A DNA stretch of 64,000 nucleotides from Scedosporium boydii (Eukaryota; Ascomycota; Sordariomycetes; Microascales; Microascaceae): contig NJFT01000022.1 in NCBI GenBank assembly GCA_002221725.1, positions 186,001 through 250,000 of the forward strand, in the 5' to 3' direction. The notes below the pieces were generated by a model that made no database searches, had not been told where the DNA came from, and saw only the letters and a program-made list of their open reading frames with translations. A program made the position numbers and the translations under genes. This document shows positions 24,791-37,228 of the stretch, piece by piece (position 1 is the first letter of the stretch; the number at the start of each line of letters is the position of its first letter).

Positions 24791-26237
24791 TTAAGAGTGG
24801 AACAAATCCCACGCTCTCTCGCACAGGCGCAAGAACTCCTCACGCTTCGCCCGTTGGCTCTCGGGACTGTCGCGGCCATAGCCAAAGGGACCTCGACGTG
24901 TGGAAGCGGGGCCGTTTCCGAGTGGGGGGGTGTGGCCTTCTTCGTACTCGGCTCGGGTTCGTCGTTTGGAACTGCGGCTGGCGTCGGCCGTTCTGTTTCC
25001 GGTATGAGGGGAAGGGGGAGTTGGTGGCTGATGGCCTCCGTAGTGGACTAACTTTGGCAATAATTCTGGACGACCTCCAGCGAGCTCCGCCTGCGCCTCC
25101 TCGGCCGACTTGTATTCCCTAGGACGGGCAGAGCCGGGGGCATGCTGCGATGGCGGCGGTGGGTGACCGGGAGAGGCCAGAGGACCCCTAGCGCTATGCT
25201 GGCCGGGGTAGAGGCTGTGTCCGGCGGACTCGGGAGGCGGGGGAAGGCCTTGGCCGAAAACGTCAGTGATAGGAGGTAGACGGTTGTTGGTCTGATTCGC
25301 GGGGACATGGTGGATGTGCGAGGTGCTGGAGAGCTTCGAAGGCTGGTTCGTAATATGCCTCGTAAGAGGATGAGGATTATGCATGCCTGTGAAGGTTTGG
25401 TTGAGGGGAGCGGATTGGATCACGCGCTCGTTAGCAAACTGCTCGTGAGACGGTGCAACGATAGAGAGGCCGGGCGGGGCCTTATTCCGTCGCGACATGC
25501 CGGGGGTCTTGGCGGAGAAGTGGTTGTCCTTGTTGTTCGGGCCGTCACCCTTCGCCGACTGTTGCTGGAGCCTGGATTCGATGATATGGCGCTGTTGCTC
25601 TCTGACCGTCATGCTGCGCTGCAGCTGCTCCTTCATGACGGGGTCTTGTGTAACGAAGCCGGGGGAGAGGCAGGCGAGGCCAACATCCTGGATACCAAGG
25701 TTGTCTCTCGCAGTTAGCGGGCGAGCGGTGGAAGCTCCGTGGTTTGAGACACCACCCTTGGACAAGTCGAGTTTTCTGGGACGATGGCGAGGGGCGGGAA
25801 TGTCTGGGGAGGCAGGCTCCTTCTTCACAACGATTGATGGCATCGCGCCGGATCTGGTACTAAATTGTGCAACGCCTACTTAGCAAAACTCTGAGACGAG
25901 GTGGGCCGTATAAAGAGACGGCAATCGAAAATTCACGCTAGACAAGAGGAAATTGGATGGAAAGATGCAATAATCATAATAATGAGAAAAAAAGGATGTT
26001 GAAGAAGTGAGAATGGGCAGAACACAATACATACGCGCTGGGAGATGATTTGGAGGCTGTGGGCCCTCTGGGGCTTCGAGATCCTCGCTGGTGTTGGGTG
26101 GATTTCGCGGCTGTGCGTTGCGCGGAGGGAGACTGTTGTGACGAAGAGGCGGTGGTAGAGGCAGGATGGGCGTCGGAAGAAAAGGACGGCCGATCATGAG
26201 GGGCCGGTGAGGGAGCCATGGCGATGGCGGCACTCAT
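24791..26237 (-). CDS. Uncharacterised conserved-looking protein, 421 residues
   Basis: Two exons on the minus strand (26237-26035 and 25853-24791) are joined across an intron with a GTATGT donor and a CCAG acceptor. Exon 1 encodes a Ser/Pro/Ala-rich head. Exon 2 starts SGAMPSIVVKKEPASPD and carries a motif that looks conserved rather than random at about residues 126-164: GLACLSPGF followed by a basic helix (QLQRSMTVREQQRHIIESR). The middle is Pro/His-rich and disordered. The C-terminus ends in a short helix (KREEFLRLCERAWDLFHS). It looks like a nuclear regulatory protein with two short interaction motifs, but I cannot name the family. Two in-frame ATGs (codons 1 and 7) are possible starts. 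Confidence 0.75.
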
Positions 26238-26927
26238 GCTGGATCGAGAAAGGATTAAAAGTCCTGAAAAAGGACAGGTAGGATTGCGGGTGGTATTTGG
26301 AAGAACGACAAGAGTTTGGCGCGAGAGCCAAGGGCTGTGCTGCCTCAGGGTTGGATTCGAAGGATGGAGATTTGATCGAGCCCCAATGTGACAGGAACTT
26401 GGGCCCCTTGCTCGCTAATGGGCTTCGTGTTCCTCCTTTTCCCGGTCGGGTAAGCAACAATAACAATTTGCGGCGGCTATTCACTAGCACAGTGCATGCA
26501 GAAAATGCCTTGGAAGCAGTGAGGCCCTCGGTTCGACGATGCGGCAGACAATGGGAGGAAAGAGAAAGTCTGCCCACGAATTCGATCTGGGCTTTGGCAG
26601 AAAATGTGGTGACTAATTCTCGTCGGTGTCTCAGAGTCGGCCTCGATCAAATTATCGGCAAGCGTAAATGTCGAGGGATTGAATTCTCGCAAGTGGAGGA
26701 ATTGTACTTCAGAGGCGCACCGTCTTTGTGGGGTAGGCGAGCGGTCTCTTTGATGCTTGGATGCTCGTGCGTTGCGCTGCGTTGTGGTGCACTAGACAAA
26801 ATCCGGCCGAGTTGAGGATGTGGTCGGCGAATTGGAGTCGGGAGAGTGAATGCAGGAATTGTCGCGGTATCCCAAAAATTACCTTTCCGTTTAGAAACTG
26901 CCCTCAAAATCCAGGGGAAATTTTGTG

Positions 26928-26944
26928 TATATATATATATATAT
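26928..26944. repeat. TA microsatellite
   Basis: A short TA dinucleotide run lies upstream of the minus-strand gene that starts at 26237. Confidence 0.8.
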
Positions 26945-28164
26945 GGTGACACCTTTTTTCGTCTGACAATGCGAAAGCGAAAGCGCGAAGTTGTTCTTGA
27001 GGCTCCTAGAGCAAAGGGTGAAAAAAAGGGTCCCGAGTAAGTTTGACAGAAAAAGGAAGCAGAGACTATGAGACAGGTCAAAAAGCAATGCGATGCAGGT
27101 TGTCAACGAGCGAGGTGGCAAAGCAGGCGCCAATTTGAATCAGTCCCAGTGTTCAATGTTGCCGTCCAGCTCTGATGCAGCTCTGATGTTCCTGTGATGC
27201 TTTCCTGTTGGCTGCTGGCGTTGGCCGTGTACTTGGAATCGACTGGCTTTGGTGGGACCAGGAAAAGAGAGTTGGTAACAGTTGAAGCCTTGCGAAGATG
27301 CTTAGAGAAGAGAAAGCAAAAAAAGAAGGCAGGAACGAAGAAAGAGTAGCAGGTGCAACTCGGGGGTTTTTGGGGCCGGGGGGGTGGGAGGGATTGATAT
27401 GGTGTTCGAAGGGCCAGAGGGAAGCAGAGAGTTTTAAGGCTCGAACCTCGCGCCTTCCGTCTCCAAGTACGAGGAAGGTACTAGCCGTGCTGCAGACTCT
27501 TGATACTTTTGATACTTCATTGGCAAGAAGCCCGTGTAAGTACTAGGTGGGTATCCTCTGAGTTACAGGTAGGTGGGGGAGATACTAAGGTGTACACCGT
27601 TCGACACTCTACACGCCCGCACCAGGAAGGAGGGAAGAGGGGCAGTCGAGACGGGTGGGCGATAGTTTGGTGTCGTTTTTATTACCCAAGGGGTAGAGAG
27701 GGGGAAGGGATGAGGGGCCTGGGGGAAACAGCGTGGGAGGGGTGTCTGCACGAAAGCGACAGAGGTACTTCGTACTACAAAGTAGACAACACGGAGTAGC
27801 GTAGTATCACGCCCTCATGGTGAGGGAAGCGGAAGGGGAAGGAGGCGGAAACTGGGGGGCGATTGGGGAAGGAACGGATGCATCAATCAATCCATGTCTG
27901 AAGTACGAGCAAAAGAATTATTTTCAGGTACGAAGTAATAGTCCTTGGAGGCCAGCCAAACCCGTCAGTCGACGAGACTCGAAGTAAAGAGAAAACAGGA
28001 CAAACTACGCGATAGTGCTAGGGAAGCTCAACTTCTTGGAATTGATGCCCTTGGAATATTGGATATGTAATATTATTAACAGCCAAATACCCCCAGAGCG
28101 GCGTGGACAGTACCAATTCAACTTGATCCCGCCTCCCTCATACGAGACGAATATGTGTAGGCAT

Positions 28165-28200
28165 TTGATGTATTGATTGATCTATTGATGTATTGATGTA
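28165..28200 (+). repeat. TATTGATG short tandem repeat
   Basis: Imperfect repeats of TATTGATG/TATTGATT occur in tandem in gene-free A/T-rich DNA. Confidence 0.7.
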
Positions 28201-29430
28201 CCCACCACCAGGGGTCAATGTCTGGTGTTTAGAAGGTCTCTGAACTCGTTTGGCTGGTTTGCCTCCCGCGATGAGCAGCTAGATCTATTCTCGCAAAAAT
28301 CCCATCAAGAGGTGATCTGGACGGCCCACACTCGCCGCAATGATACGAAGTAAGTTGGCGGGTCTAGTGGTTGCATCGGAGTTTTACTCGCGAGTCCATC
28401 GCAGCTTGAGTGTTTTAGTTCGAGCTGTCAACTAAGTCCCAAATACCTGCCAGTGCTTCTGAGAGGATGAGCCTTTTTCCAGTGATTCCACTTGCCCGTA
28501 TCAATGTTCCAATGGAGCGCTCGGGACGATTGGACTACGAGCACTGAGCACTGCCCAGCAAATATTTCACCTGCCATAGATCAATCAATCCTGTCACGTC
28601 ACTGGATTTGCGTCTCTTGATCATGGATCGGTCGCGTATTGTAGCAGGTCTCGGGCATTATGAGACATGTAGGGCCTTTACCTCGTATGTATGTGACTGC
28701 TAGCACCTCGTCTCTAGTATCAGTTTGAGGATCGTGCTCTTCCAGCGCTGGTCTTTCAATTTACGTGTCAGGCTCCAAGTAAGTGACCCTTAAATTATCA
28801 TTCATGGCGTGTTTTAGGTGCTACAAGTAGCTCGGGGTGTGTTCTAAGTAGGATTTAGCTGCTACAGGTACGTTCCGGATGAACACACAGTCAATGTTCT
28901 GTTGCAAATCCCGCTTCCTGACCTACTCCATAGGCCGGCCATCCCCGGTTCTTCGACCCGCAACTCTCGTTTAGCCAGCCTTGCTCAAGACAACTTAAAA
29001 GACGAAAATATAACCGTGCACGCCGCCGTTACATGTAGAGAAACGCACAGTCAGTATTTACAAGTAACAAGACAGACCACGCGACAAGTTACGATGACAG
29101 CCTATGCCCTCAAAGTAAAGATCATCAAAACCCTAAACCCTCTGAAATGGAAACGGTCAATAAAGCGACTCGCCTAATGGTTTCCGCAATGCTGGTTGGG
29201 CCTCGTGGCCTCTCGCCTCATCCGGATATTAAAAGGGCGGTATGATAATACTAGCATCGATTCCAGCCCTTTCTTGGATACACCTGACCCATCCCCACCT
29301 ACGAAGGACGAACGAGGGTCTTGAGGCAGACACTGCTTGGGAACACGTCGCTCAGAGGTGGGGGGATGCACCATGATTCTCCGCTTTGTTGGTTCGTTTC
29401 AACCTCGTCGGTTTCCAACAGACCAAAAGG

Positions 29431-29478
29431 TACGCTAGGCCAACTAGCCCAGGGGCCTGGGGGCTGCCAGCTAGCGTA
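29431..29478. repeat. Imperfect inverted repeat (48 bases)
   Basis: The outer arms TACGCTAG and CTAGCGTA are perfect complements. An inner pair, CCCAGG and CCTGGG, flanks a GG centre. The structure could form a cruciform or RNA hairpin. No T run follows and no gene is adjacent. Confidence 0.7.
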
Positions 29479-32400
29479 GTGTCATGGTGCCGGAGACCCG
29501 TCAACCTTAACAGGCGAAGAGTGATCCAGCCCCCCCTTGTCATTTTACCCCTTCATTGTTTTGCCATGGCTTCAGAACCATTGGAGAGGCATTACTGACG
29601 AGGCGACAACTTAATACTTCGTTGGTAGATTTGTCGATTCGTCACCATGCCGAACCCGAATCAGCCTCGGGAGGTATTTTGTTGCTACAAACCGCAATCT
29701 TCACCCCAAGTTGATGCTCGGGAGCGGAAGTGCTTTGGGCGATCAATGAGCCCAGGAAATATGGTGCTGCAAGCCTGTAACCATCGAAGCCCATGGGTGG
29801 TCCGAGGAGCAACGGCCTCCGATTCACCCCACAAACTCTCAAAACCGGCAACCCAGGTTGAGACGGAAGATCTCAGCGGCGTCCTCGTAAAGATCAGGAC
29901 CCAAACTCTTGACGGGCTGGAATGTTTGAACAAACACCCAGGTCGATCCCTGGACGAAGATGTTGAGTATCATCCACGATCAGACACCGGACCTCGAGTT
30001 GTGCCGCGTCACGAACGTCTGAAATTTTATTTATACAAATATCCAGCATCGGTGCCTGTTTCATTGGAAGACTTGTCTGCTATATCCATGCCTCTGGTGA
30101 TGTGTCCCGAAATTAGAACCCACGGTAGATGTCATGATATATTGCTGCCTCACCTGAATTGCCAAATTTCCACTTCCACAAGTAGCAAGAATGAGGAAGA
30201 AAAGTTATACGAGATTCAATATATTCAACGAGAAGAGACATGGGACTAATCGTCCTTGGTAACTCGCGAGGCATGGAGGGATCACGACTCACCAAAAGAG
30301 GATCCGGATGATTCAATCCTCCCATCATGCCGTGCGCTGTGGCCATCTCGACGCTGCGTTATCCCATCTCGCTTCTAAGAATAAACGGAGGAGGTGTCAA
30401 TATAATCAATATCTGGCAAATGGCTCTGTACCTGCAACCTTGCGGTTGGAAATCCAGAGATGCAATATACCGGTTGATGAAGAGAACAATATACTTCAGA
30501 ATACCTCATACAACCAGTCGTTTATTTCATGCTGCTATTCTTTTTGTATGTCTGAAGGTGTGTAATTGGCTCCGGACCGAACCTGCTCCGCTATAATTAC
30601 CCTCTCATCCGTTCAATTACCACTGGGGGTGCAAACATTCGATAGTCGAGATGTAAGGGATTGATCTAGTATCGATCGTCATCGTCGTATTCCTAGCTTC
30701 TGAGATGGCACAAAGGATTTGATTCGATCAATTGAAACCGAGAAGACTGGAGTACAAGCGGTGTACATGGCACGCTGAGTTTTTGACCGGACGCCGCTCA
30801 GGTGGCAGCCCTTTCTTTGGTCAACCTGAAACCAACCCAGCCTTGGAAAAGCCCAGTCGTGTTCCTCTTCCTTCTCCCACGCCCCCCCTGTCATTTTCCT
30901 CTGACTTCCGTTCACGCCCCTTGGCCTGTGCTCTGCTCTGCCCGCTCTTGACTTCCAGCGAAGTATTCCAAGTACTTCGTATGAAGTCGTGGAGATCTCA
31001 AGATAGCCAATAGATTTCGAGAGACGCACGACTCGCCAACAGCGCACCTCCTTTTACCGTCCCAAAACCTCGTATCCTTTCAATTTTGCAGCATTATTCA
31101 TCAAACTACGAAGGTATTGCAGTGTACCCTGGTACTAACGTAGAACATTCACGATGAGGATGTAGGCTACCGCGCCGGCCTATTGGTAAGAAGGCCTAGT
31201 TTGCCGCCTGTCTAACCCCAACCAGCAGGAAAGAGGGATGTCGCACCAATGGTGGGTTTTCTATCAGACCAAGGCTTAAGAGAGGAGGCGATGATAGTTT
31301 TCCAACATCGGAGCCTCGAACTCTTGGTGTGACAAATAGCGTCATCTATCGAGTCATGGACTCCTTCGTAGTGAGTGCGCTAGACGGCAAGTTACAAAGG
31401 AAGCTTCACTAGTCCGTCCCTGCGTAATCTCGAGCAAGCCAACCGCTGATGCACGAATATAGTAGGAAAGAGAGAGCCACTTTGAAAGGAGGCTGAAAAC
31501 TTGCTGTAGAGACCCTGACATCTTTCAACGGTGCGAGTTGCAAACCGCTAGAGAGTGATTGGATTGGAGGCCACGCTGACTCGATTCTCGTAATGTAACC
31601 CACTTAGGAAAAGGAGAAAAGAGATTTGCATCCATTGATCTCTTATGCATCTTGACCCATCGCATTATCTTTCATCTCATGACGCTACACTCTAAGATGG
31701 CTGAAGCGTGGCGCAGGAGGGTCCTAGCAAAGATGGCCAGTTACACAAGAAAACCCGGCAGTGATATCGGACTGTCGGGGCGATCTTTCTCTGGGCACCG
31801 GATTATTAAGGTGGAAAGGCTCCTCAACCGGCGGCGTGGCTCGAACTAATCTGAGACCTGCCTACCCTGGGAAGTTGGACGGTCCTCGGAGTCTCAAACA
31901 CCGGGACGACTTCGAGGCAGACTACGTCTTGTGTAGTTGGGAAAAGTACTCACATTTTACGGGGACACGTGCCCAGGGGAACAAATATCAATCAATTGAT
32001 ATATATATTTTTCAGGACGATGGACGATGGACGATGGGTCGACCATGAGCAAATCTTGGACCCCGAGGACAGGGGAGCTGAAGCTCCAATCCGGGGTGAT
32101 CCAAGCTTCACCCGTCCTTACTTTCAAGATTGGAACTTCTGCCTTTGTCACATGTGGAATTACTTTTGAGCCCCAGCCGACCCGCCGCCGAACTCTGTTT
32201 GCAGTCTTAACGGTGAGCAATATTTTCTCTCTGCCCTTGGGATACGCCGTTACATTCGAACAAGGTAATGTTCATTGCCGTTACATTAGAGGACGTCAAG
32301 ACGCAAGTCACAGCCATTGCGAAAAGAAAAATCTCGTCCCTGGATTTCCAGCAAAAAAGCAAAAGCGAGTCAAAGCCTCATGGGGAAACCCTGCGAAACG

Positions 32401-33725
32401 CTAGCACAAAACAGGACGGCGAGAAAAAGGGAGGTGCACCAAGGTATCGATCGAGAGTGTTTGAGACCCTTGAACTGGCCCAATCATAACGACGGGGAGG
32501 GAGGTTGACATGAAACATGGTGGGCGGCCAAGACCCAATCCACCTGCAAAGGAGCAGCATTACCAGACTCGTGCAAGCCATCAACAACACAATCGAACAT
32601 CCTGATATCTTCTGGGCTCCAGAGAGCCAGAGAGAGAGAGAGAGAAAAAGAAGAAAAAAAAGGACTCTAATATGTCGTTGCTTCGCTACGACCGCTTTGG
32701 CCATGCTTTTTGTCAAAGGTGCAGCCCCTGCTATCAGGCTGTCCCGTCCTGATCTGTCGGAGCCATGGCTTGTTTCTTGTTGCCCCTCAGATCTTTGAAC
32801 ATTCGTGATTTGCATGCCACTGTAGCTCTCACATTGAAGAAACTTACCAGGTCAAGGAATCGTTCGGATTCGGCGACACTTGCCGTTACAATATCAAGTA
32901 TCCGTTTCCTCTCCGAGAATGGAATCAAACATGCCCTCTATCCTTCGTATTTTGGATCTTGCCATTCGGCGAAATATCCTTCCGGACCCTCTCAAACAAA
33001 AGAATCCTCCGAGGCAGAAGGAAAAGGTTAGAAAATGCTACCACATGTCCCGCGACTGAGAGCTCATCCGACTGGCGAATTCCACCCTCCTCGGTGCTTT
33101 CTCTGGCGCCATCTTTCCACACCATCTTCTTTTGTTCTGCAGGTTACCGCCCAATGCGCTCCTATTGATTTTCTAATTTGGACGACATTCGGGTGGAAAC
33201 AGCGTTTAATTGGGACATTCTCGGTCCCCATGCAGTGCCTCAGTGGTCGGTCGGTAATTGTGGTTGCATGTGGTCAGATCCGATGGTTTCTCAGGTAGTA
33301 GTTCATGATATTTTATTACCTCCATAGAAAAAAGAAGAAAGGAAAATGTTATCAGATATTGTACAGAGGCGGATCTGATATCTCAGTCGCCAGCTCTCTC
33401 GATCTTGATGCTTGGCGGAGATGGAGGGGTTGCGGGTATTTTGGCTTGGGCAGTGGGCATGAATTTGCAGCTGATGACACTTGCGTAGTGCGTCAAGCTA
33501 AATGAAAATTCTCACTTTTTTTTTCGAAGCAAGCTTCACTGACATCAATGAATAAGACTGAACTTGATTCAAGTTCTCCCAAACATATTGAAAATAAAAT
33601 AACCGGACGACTCACCAAATTTCAATACTGCTTTATTCATTTTAATCAAACCCTTCCCCGCGACGAGGCTCAGCTAAGCAATCCAAGAACTTAATTTGAA
33701 ATATATTTTCATCATCTCCCCCACC

Positions 33726-34345
33726 ATGCCGAGTTCGCAGGCGAACGCTCACGATCGTGAGGATGCTACGATGGCGGATGTGGCCCCTAGCGCCCAGGTA
33801 GATGACCAGGAGATGAATGAGGAGACTGAGGAGGAGGAAGAGGAGCTTCCTACCCGAATCAGGATTGTATGACACACTTAGAATCTATCTACATCGATAC
33901 GTTTTTGACTGACTCGTCACGCTTAGCTCCCTGGCTCTGTGGATAACGCTGCCTCTTTTGAGATCTTGGACGAGGGACACACCCTCGGAAACGCTTTGCG
34001 ATGGGTCATTATGAAGAAGTGTGTCATACCCCGTTTGCCAAGCTCGGAGTGTCTTGACTACCGTGATGCTGACGCCCCTCGTCTTTAAGCCCTGATGTCG
34101 AGTTCTGCGCGTACACTATTCCTCACCCCTCGGAATCCAAGATGAATGTCAGGATCCAGACATATGGTCCGTATATAATCTCTCTTTTGCTCGTCCCGTC
34201 CCCCTCTCTCCCATTACAAACTAACTCCCCTGCAGAAGGAACCGCGGTAGACGCCCTGCAAAAGGGGCTTAGGGACCTCGCTGATATCTGCGACGTCGTC
34301 TCCGCCGAGTTTACCGAGAAACTGGACGAGTTCAAATCGTCGTAG
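33726..34345 (+). CDS. RPC19: RNA polymerase I and III subunit AC19 (Rpc19)
   Basis: Four exons (33726-33866, 33927-34018, 34090-34166, 34236-34345) encode 139 residues. After an acidic N-terminal tail (MNEETEEEEEELPTRIRI) comes the alpha-like dimerisation core: FEILDEGHTLGNALRWVIMK, FCAYTIPHPSESKMNVRIQT and a C-terminal helix. This matches the AC19/Rpb11 family, and the acidic head and sequence fit AC19, which pairs with AC40 in assembly of RNA polymerases I and III in the nucleus. The second intron ends in AAG rather than CAG or TAG, but only this junction restores the conserved KNPDVEFC. The gene faces the complex I subunit gene with 202 bases between stop codons. Confidence 0.95.
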
Positions 34346-34547
34346 AACGATGATGACTTCATTCGACAGTTTATAAAGTTTGCAGAGCTATAGGTTAAGA
34401 GCACTTGTGTGTACAAAGGGCATTTTGAGAAAATGGGGCGTTCTAGGATGAATTTTATTGCTGGTTGTCTAATAGCATATGTACACGTTGGGACATTCTC
34501 CAACTTCAGTTACGACCCTAAAAAGAAAATCGAGTTAGTTTTCCCAT

Positions 34548-35212
34548 CTAGAGGCGATTGTTTTGCAGCGTGTGTCGTACCTCCAAAAACCCCTCGATGA
34601 AGCTCGATGGCAACCTGTTGTCACCGCGGAAGTTCTCCGCCTTGAAGTACGACATGACGTGTGTGGTTTGCTTCCAGAAGTTCATCATTTCCTGTGGTCC
34701 GATACCGTCAGCGGAGCTCCTCTCTCGAAACCCCTCCATACCCCTAGTTGTAATCGTGTGCGAGACGTCGACAGGGCTAGCTTCGTACCTGGTATTCGGC
34801 ATTGTTCTTCATAATGAGGACGTCGACAACGGCGAGCTTGTTGACAAACCTGTGCCTCTCAAACTCCTGACGCACCCGGGTTCGGAGAGCGGATACAGGA
34901 AGAGGGACATTGTACATGGTTCGGATCTCCGGAGCCTTTGCACAGAACAGACACGTTAGTCACGGCGCCGTATGCCCCGGTCAGGATTGGAAACCAAATA
35001 TAGCCGAAGACGCTCGGTTTCGGTCGTATATTCTCGAATTCCTCAGAACGTACCGCTCGAATCCAGCTTCGATACGCAGAAAGCACTCGTCGTTTGGCAT
35101 CGGACCAATTGGCGGCTATCCCGCCTCGTTAGCTTCACAAAAACACAAATGGGAAGTGCCGGAACTCACACTTCCGCGTCATGACCGCGAATTGGGTAGG
35201 TGTAATCGCCAT
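34548..35212 (-). CDS. nuo-14.8: Complex I LYR-family accessory subunit (NDUFA6/B14, 14.8 kDa type)
   Basis: Four exons (35212-35170, 35115-35054, 34935-34789, 34691-34548) join to 131 residues. The LYR-type motif is in [13 protein letters not shown], followed by [20 protein letters not shown] and [20 protein letters not shown], which are hallmarks of the NDUFA6/B14 subunit. It binds the matrix acyl carrier protein and sits in the matrix arm of respiratory complex I. The intron before APEIR ends in AAG. No cleavable presequence is evident, as usual in this family. It is convergent with RPC19 and divergent from BUD31 with 363 bases between the start codons, a likely shared promoter region. Confidence 0.95.
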
Positions 35213-35575
35213 GTTGGGCAGGCAATGCTTGTGTTTGTCGGCTTGACGCAATGTCTGATGGATGCACAATGCGACTTTGCACTCGATTGAAGTTGGATCA
35301 TCGGCTCCCAGGCTATTGGTCACGTGACAATAGCGGAAGGGTGGAGCCTACCAGGAAATCGGATTACTAAAGGGGTGGACTAACGCGACACCAACCTCAA
35401 ATGTACAAGGCAAACAACGTCACAGGCATAATAACTTCGAACCTCAGCTCAACTTTGCCGCCCCACCAATACTTCTCTCTTCACGATCTTCACGATAACC
35501 CTTTGGTTGCTTCAACACTTCAACCAGGCAACTCAACTCTTACCTTTAATCAGGTTCGCGAGATCCTACTCGAAG
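35213..35575. promoter_or_regulatory. Divergent promoter region between the complex I subunit gene and BUD31
   Basis: These 363 bases separate two start codons pointing away from each other and must hold both leaders and at least parts of both promoters. No TATA box stands out. Confidence 0.6.
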
Positions 35576-36099
35576 ATGCCTCCAATCCGAACGAGAGCAA
35601 AGCGCAAGGCGCCCCCCGAAGGCTTCGACGACATCGAAGATGACCTTCTCATCTTTGCGAACAAGATGAAGGATGCCCAGAACAAGCCTCCTCCACCAGG
35701 ACCCAAACACCAGGCGCAGTGGGAGATCTTCCAAATTTCTCATCAGAGGAGTCGTTACGTGTACGACCTATACTACGAGAAGGAGGCTATCAGCAAGCAA
35801 CTGTATGACTGGCTCCTGAAGAACGGTTATGCGGACGCGATGCTCATCGCGAAGTGGAAGAAGCAGGGTTACGAGAAGGTATGCTCTATCCCCTTCGCCG
35901 GGGTTGTGTGTTTCGATTTGCGAGAGTCTTTGCTAACTTGACGCGTGGTTCCTAGCTCTGTTGTCTGCGGTGTGTACAAACGAAGGAAACAAACTTCAAC
36001 TCAACCTGCATATGCCGAGTCCCACGGGCTCAGTTGAAGGACGACCAAGAAATACAATGCGTTAGCTGTGGTTGCCGAGGATGCGCGTCAAGCGATTAA
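35576..36099 (+). CDS. BUD31: Pre-mRNA splicing factor BUD31/G10 (Cwf14)
   Basis: Two exons (35576-35878, 35956-36099) encode 148 residues, the usual size. The N-terminus MPPIRTRAKRKAPPEGFDDI and the helical core (SRYVYDLYYEKEAISKQLYD) are typical of BUD31. The C-terminus carries the cysteine-rich zinc-binding segment with C103, C104, C107, C119, C121, C136, C139, C141 and C144. The protein belongs to the activated spliceosome near the Prp19-associated core. The 77-nt intron has a GTATGC donor and CTAG acceptor and falls just before the zinc-binding region. Confidence 0.96.
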
Positions 36100-36350
36100 G
36101 CGATGTATTGAAAAAAGGGAGATGTTCTTGTCCGCATCTGTTTTTTTGACACGACTCATAACCGGCGTTTGGTGGCATTTTCGGCACATATTATAATTCG
36201 AGGAAAGGATTCACGGACTTTGGATGTTAGATACTTTTTGAGAGGTTGACATGGTTTCTCCTGTGGATCATAGTCGAGAGTCGAGACTGACATGCCCGGG
36301 ATAGAAAGATACCCAACTTTTTTTCTTTTCTTTTTATTGTTCTCGCTATG

Positions 36351-37228
36351 CTATCTCTTCGAGAAGCCTGCGCGACCACCCCCTCGCCCGAACCGAATAT
36401 TTGTTGGCACGAACTGTAAGGCAGACATCGCGCCAGTAAGATCCTCCATCTCATCGTCGGGGTCCTTCGGGGACGACTTGTTTTCCTCGCTTGAGGACTT
36501 CTTCGCCGGCTGCTTCTTGGTGTCGTTGGAAAGGGGCCCTTCTTTATCCCTGCTGGCCTCCCCAGCGTCTTGAAGACTCGCTCTTCGCCGAGTATCCTTT
36601 GGCTGAAAGTTGGCCGAGGATCTCCGTCGACGATGGCCGCCTTCTAAGAGGAGGGATCTTCTCCCGTCGATGCCCTCTTTCGTTAGGGCGAAGAAGAAGT
36701 TCTTTGGGTACATGTGCTTGTCAATAAGATGGAGCCTCCGCTTCTGAGGGGTTCTGCATTTTCTCTCACAACCTTCGACGAAGCATGAATACTACAGAGA
36801 GGTATTAGGAATCGCACATTACATGAGGATGAGAACAGATTGGAATGAGAAAAAGAAAACGAATAGATTCATGTTTATGAATGTTGACTTACCGTATGTT
36901 CTCCTCTGTCCCGTTTTACAGCGACAAAGGCATCGTGACATTCCTCGATATGTACATTCAGCAGATGCTCCGAAGGCATGTTCTTGTCACATTCCAGACA
37001 TCTATTCAAGTGTGCCTTGTTATAGTGCGTCTCGTACTCCTCATAGGTCCTGAAGGACAGAACGTCTTTGTGAGGGGGCATGGAGCACTTCATAGTGACT
37101 GTCGACTCATCGTCCAATACAGCACTGTCGAGGTCCACGAGTTTCGCTGCTGGGGAAGAGCCCTGCTCCACTTCCGGGTCTTGGGCATCCACGCCTGTGC
37201 CGTCTTCGGGCTCTCGTAAGCGCTTCAT
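36351..37228 (-). CDS. C2H2 zinc-finger protein, ZNF511-like
   Basis: Two exons (37228-36893 and 36791-36351) encode 258 residues. Three Cys/His units are visible: C48 with H68/H73, C77-C80-H93-H98 in CLECDKNMPSEHLLNVHIEE, and C115-C120-H133-H138 in YSCFVEGC...RLHLIDKH. This is followed by MYPKNFFFALTKEGIDGRRS, which is diagnostic of the ZNF511-type family. The C-terminal half is basic and Ser/Lys-rich and ends FGRGGGRAGFSKR. The family is eukaryote-wide and poorly understood; nuclear location is inferred. It is convergent with BUD31 (251 bases apart). Confidence 0.88.

Larger units (their letters stand above)
26238..33725. other. 7.5 kb gene-poor region
   Basis: No gene here is supported. 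The first 600 bases are the likely promoter of the minus-strand gene ending at 24791. There is a TA microsatellite at 26928-26944, TACGAAGTA copies at 27766, 27929, 28344 and 30973, a TATTGATG tandem near 28165-28200, and an inverted repeat at 29431-29478. The longest open frame (29647-30249, 200 codons) shows no domain and is overlapped by open frames on the other strand, so I do not call it a gene. Confidence 0.55.

Noticed and set aside
29121..29145. Telomere-like CCCTAAACCCT
   Set aside because: A single short match; no tandem array, and it is far from any window edge.
29647..30249. 200-codon plus-strand open frame
   Set aside because: No motif is visible, opposite-strand frames are also open, and there is no intron or leader pattern like that of the real genes. 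RNA evidence could revive it.
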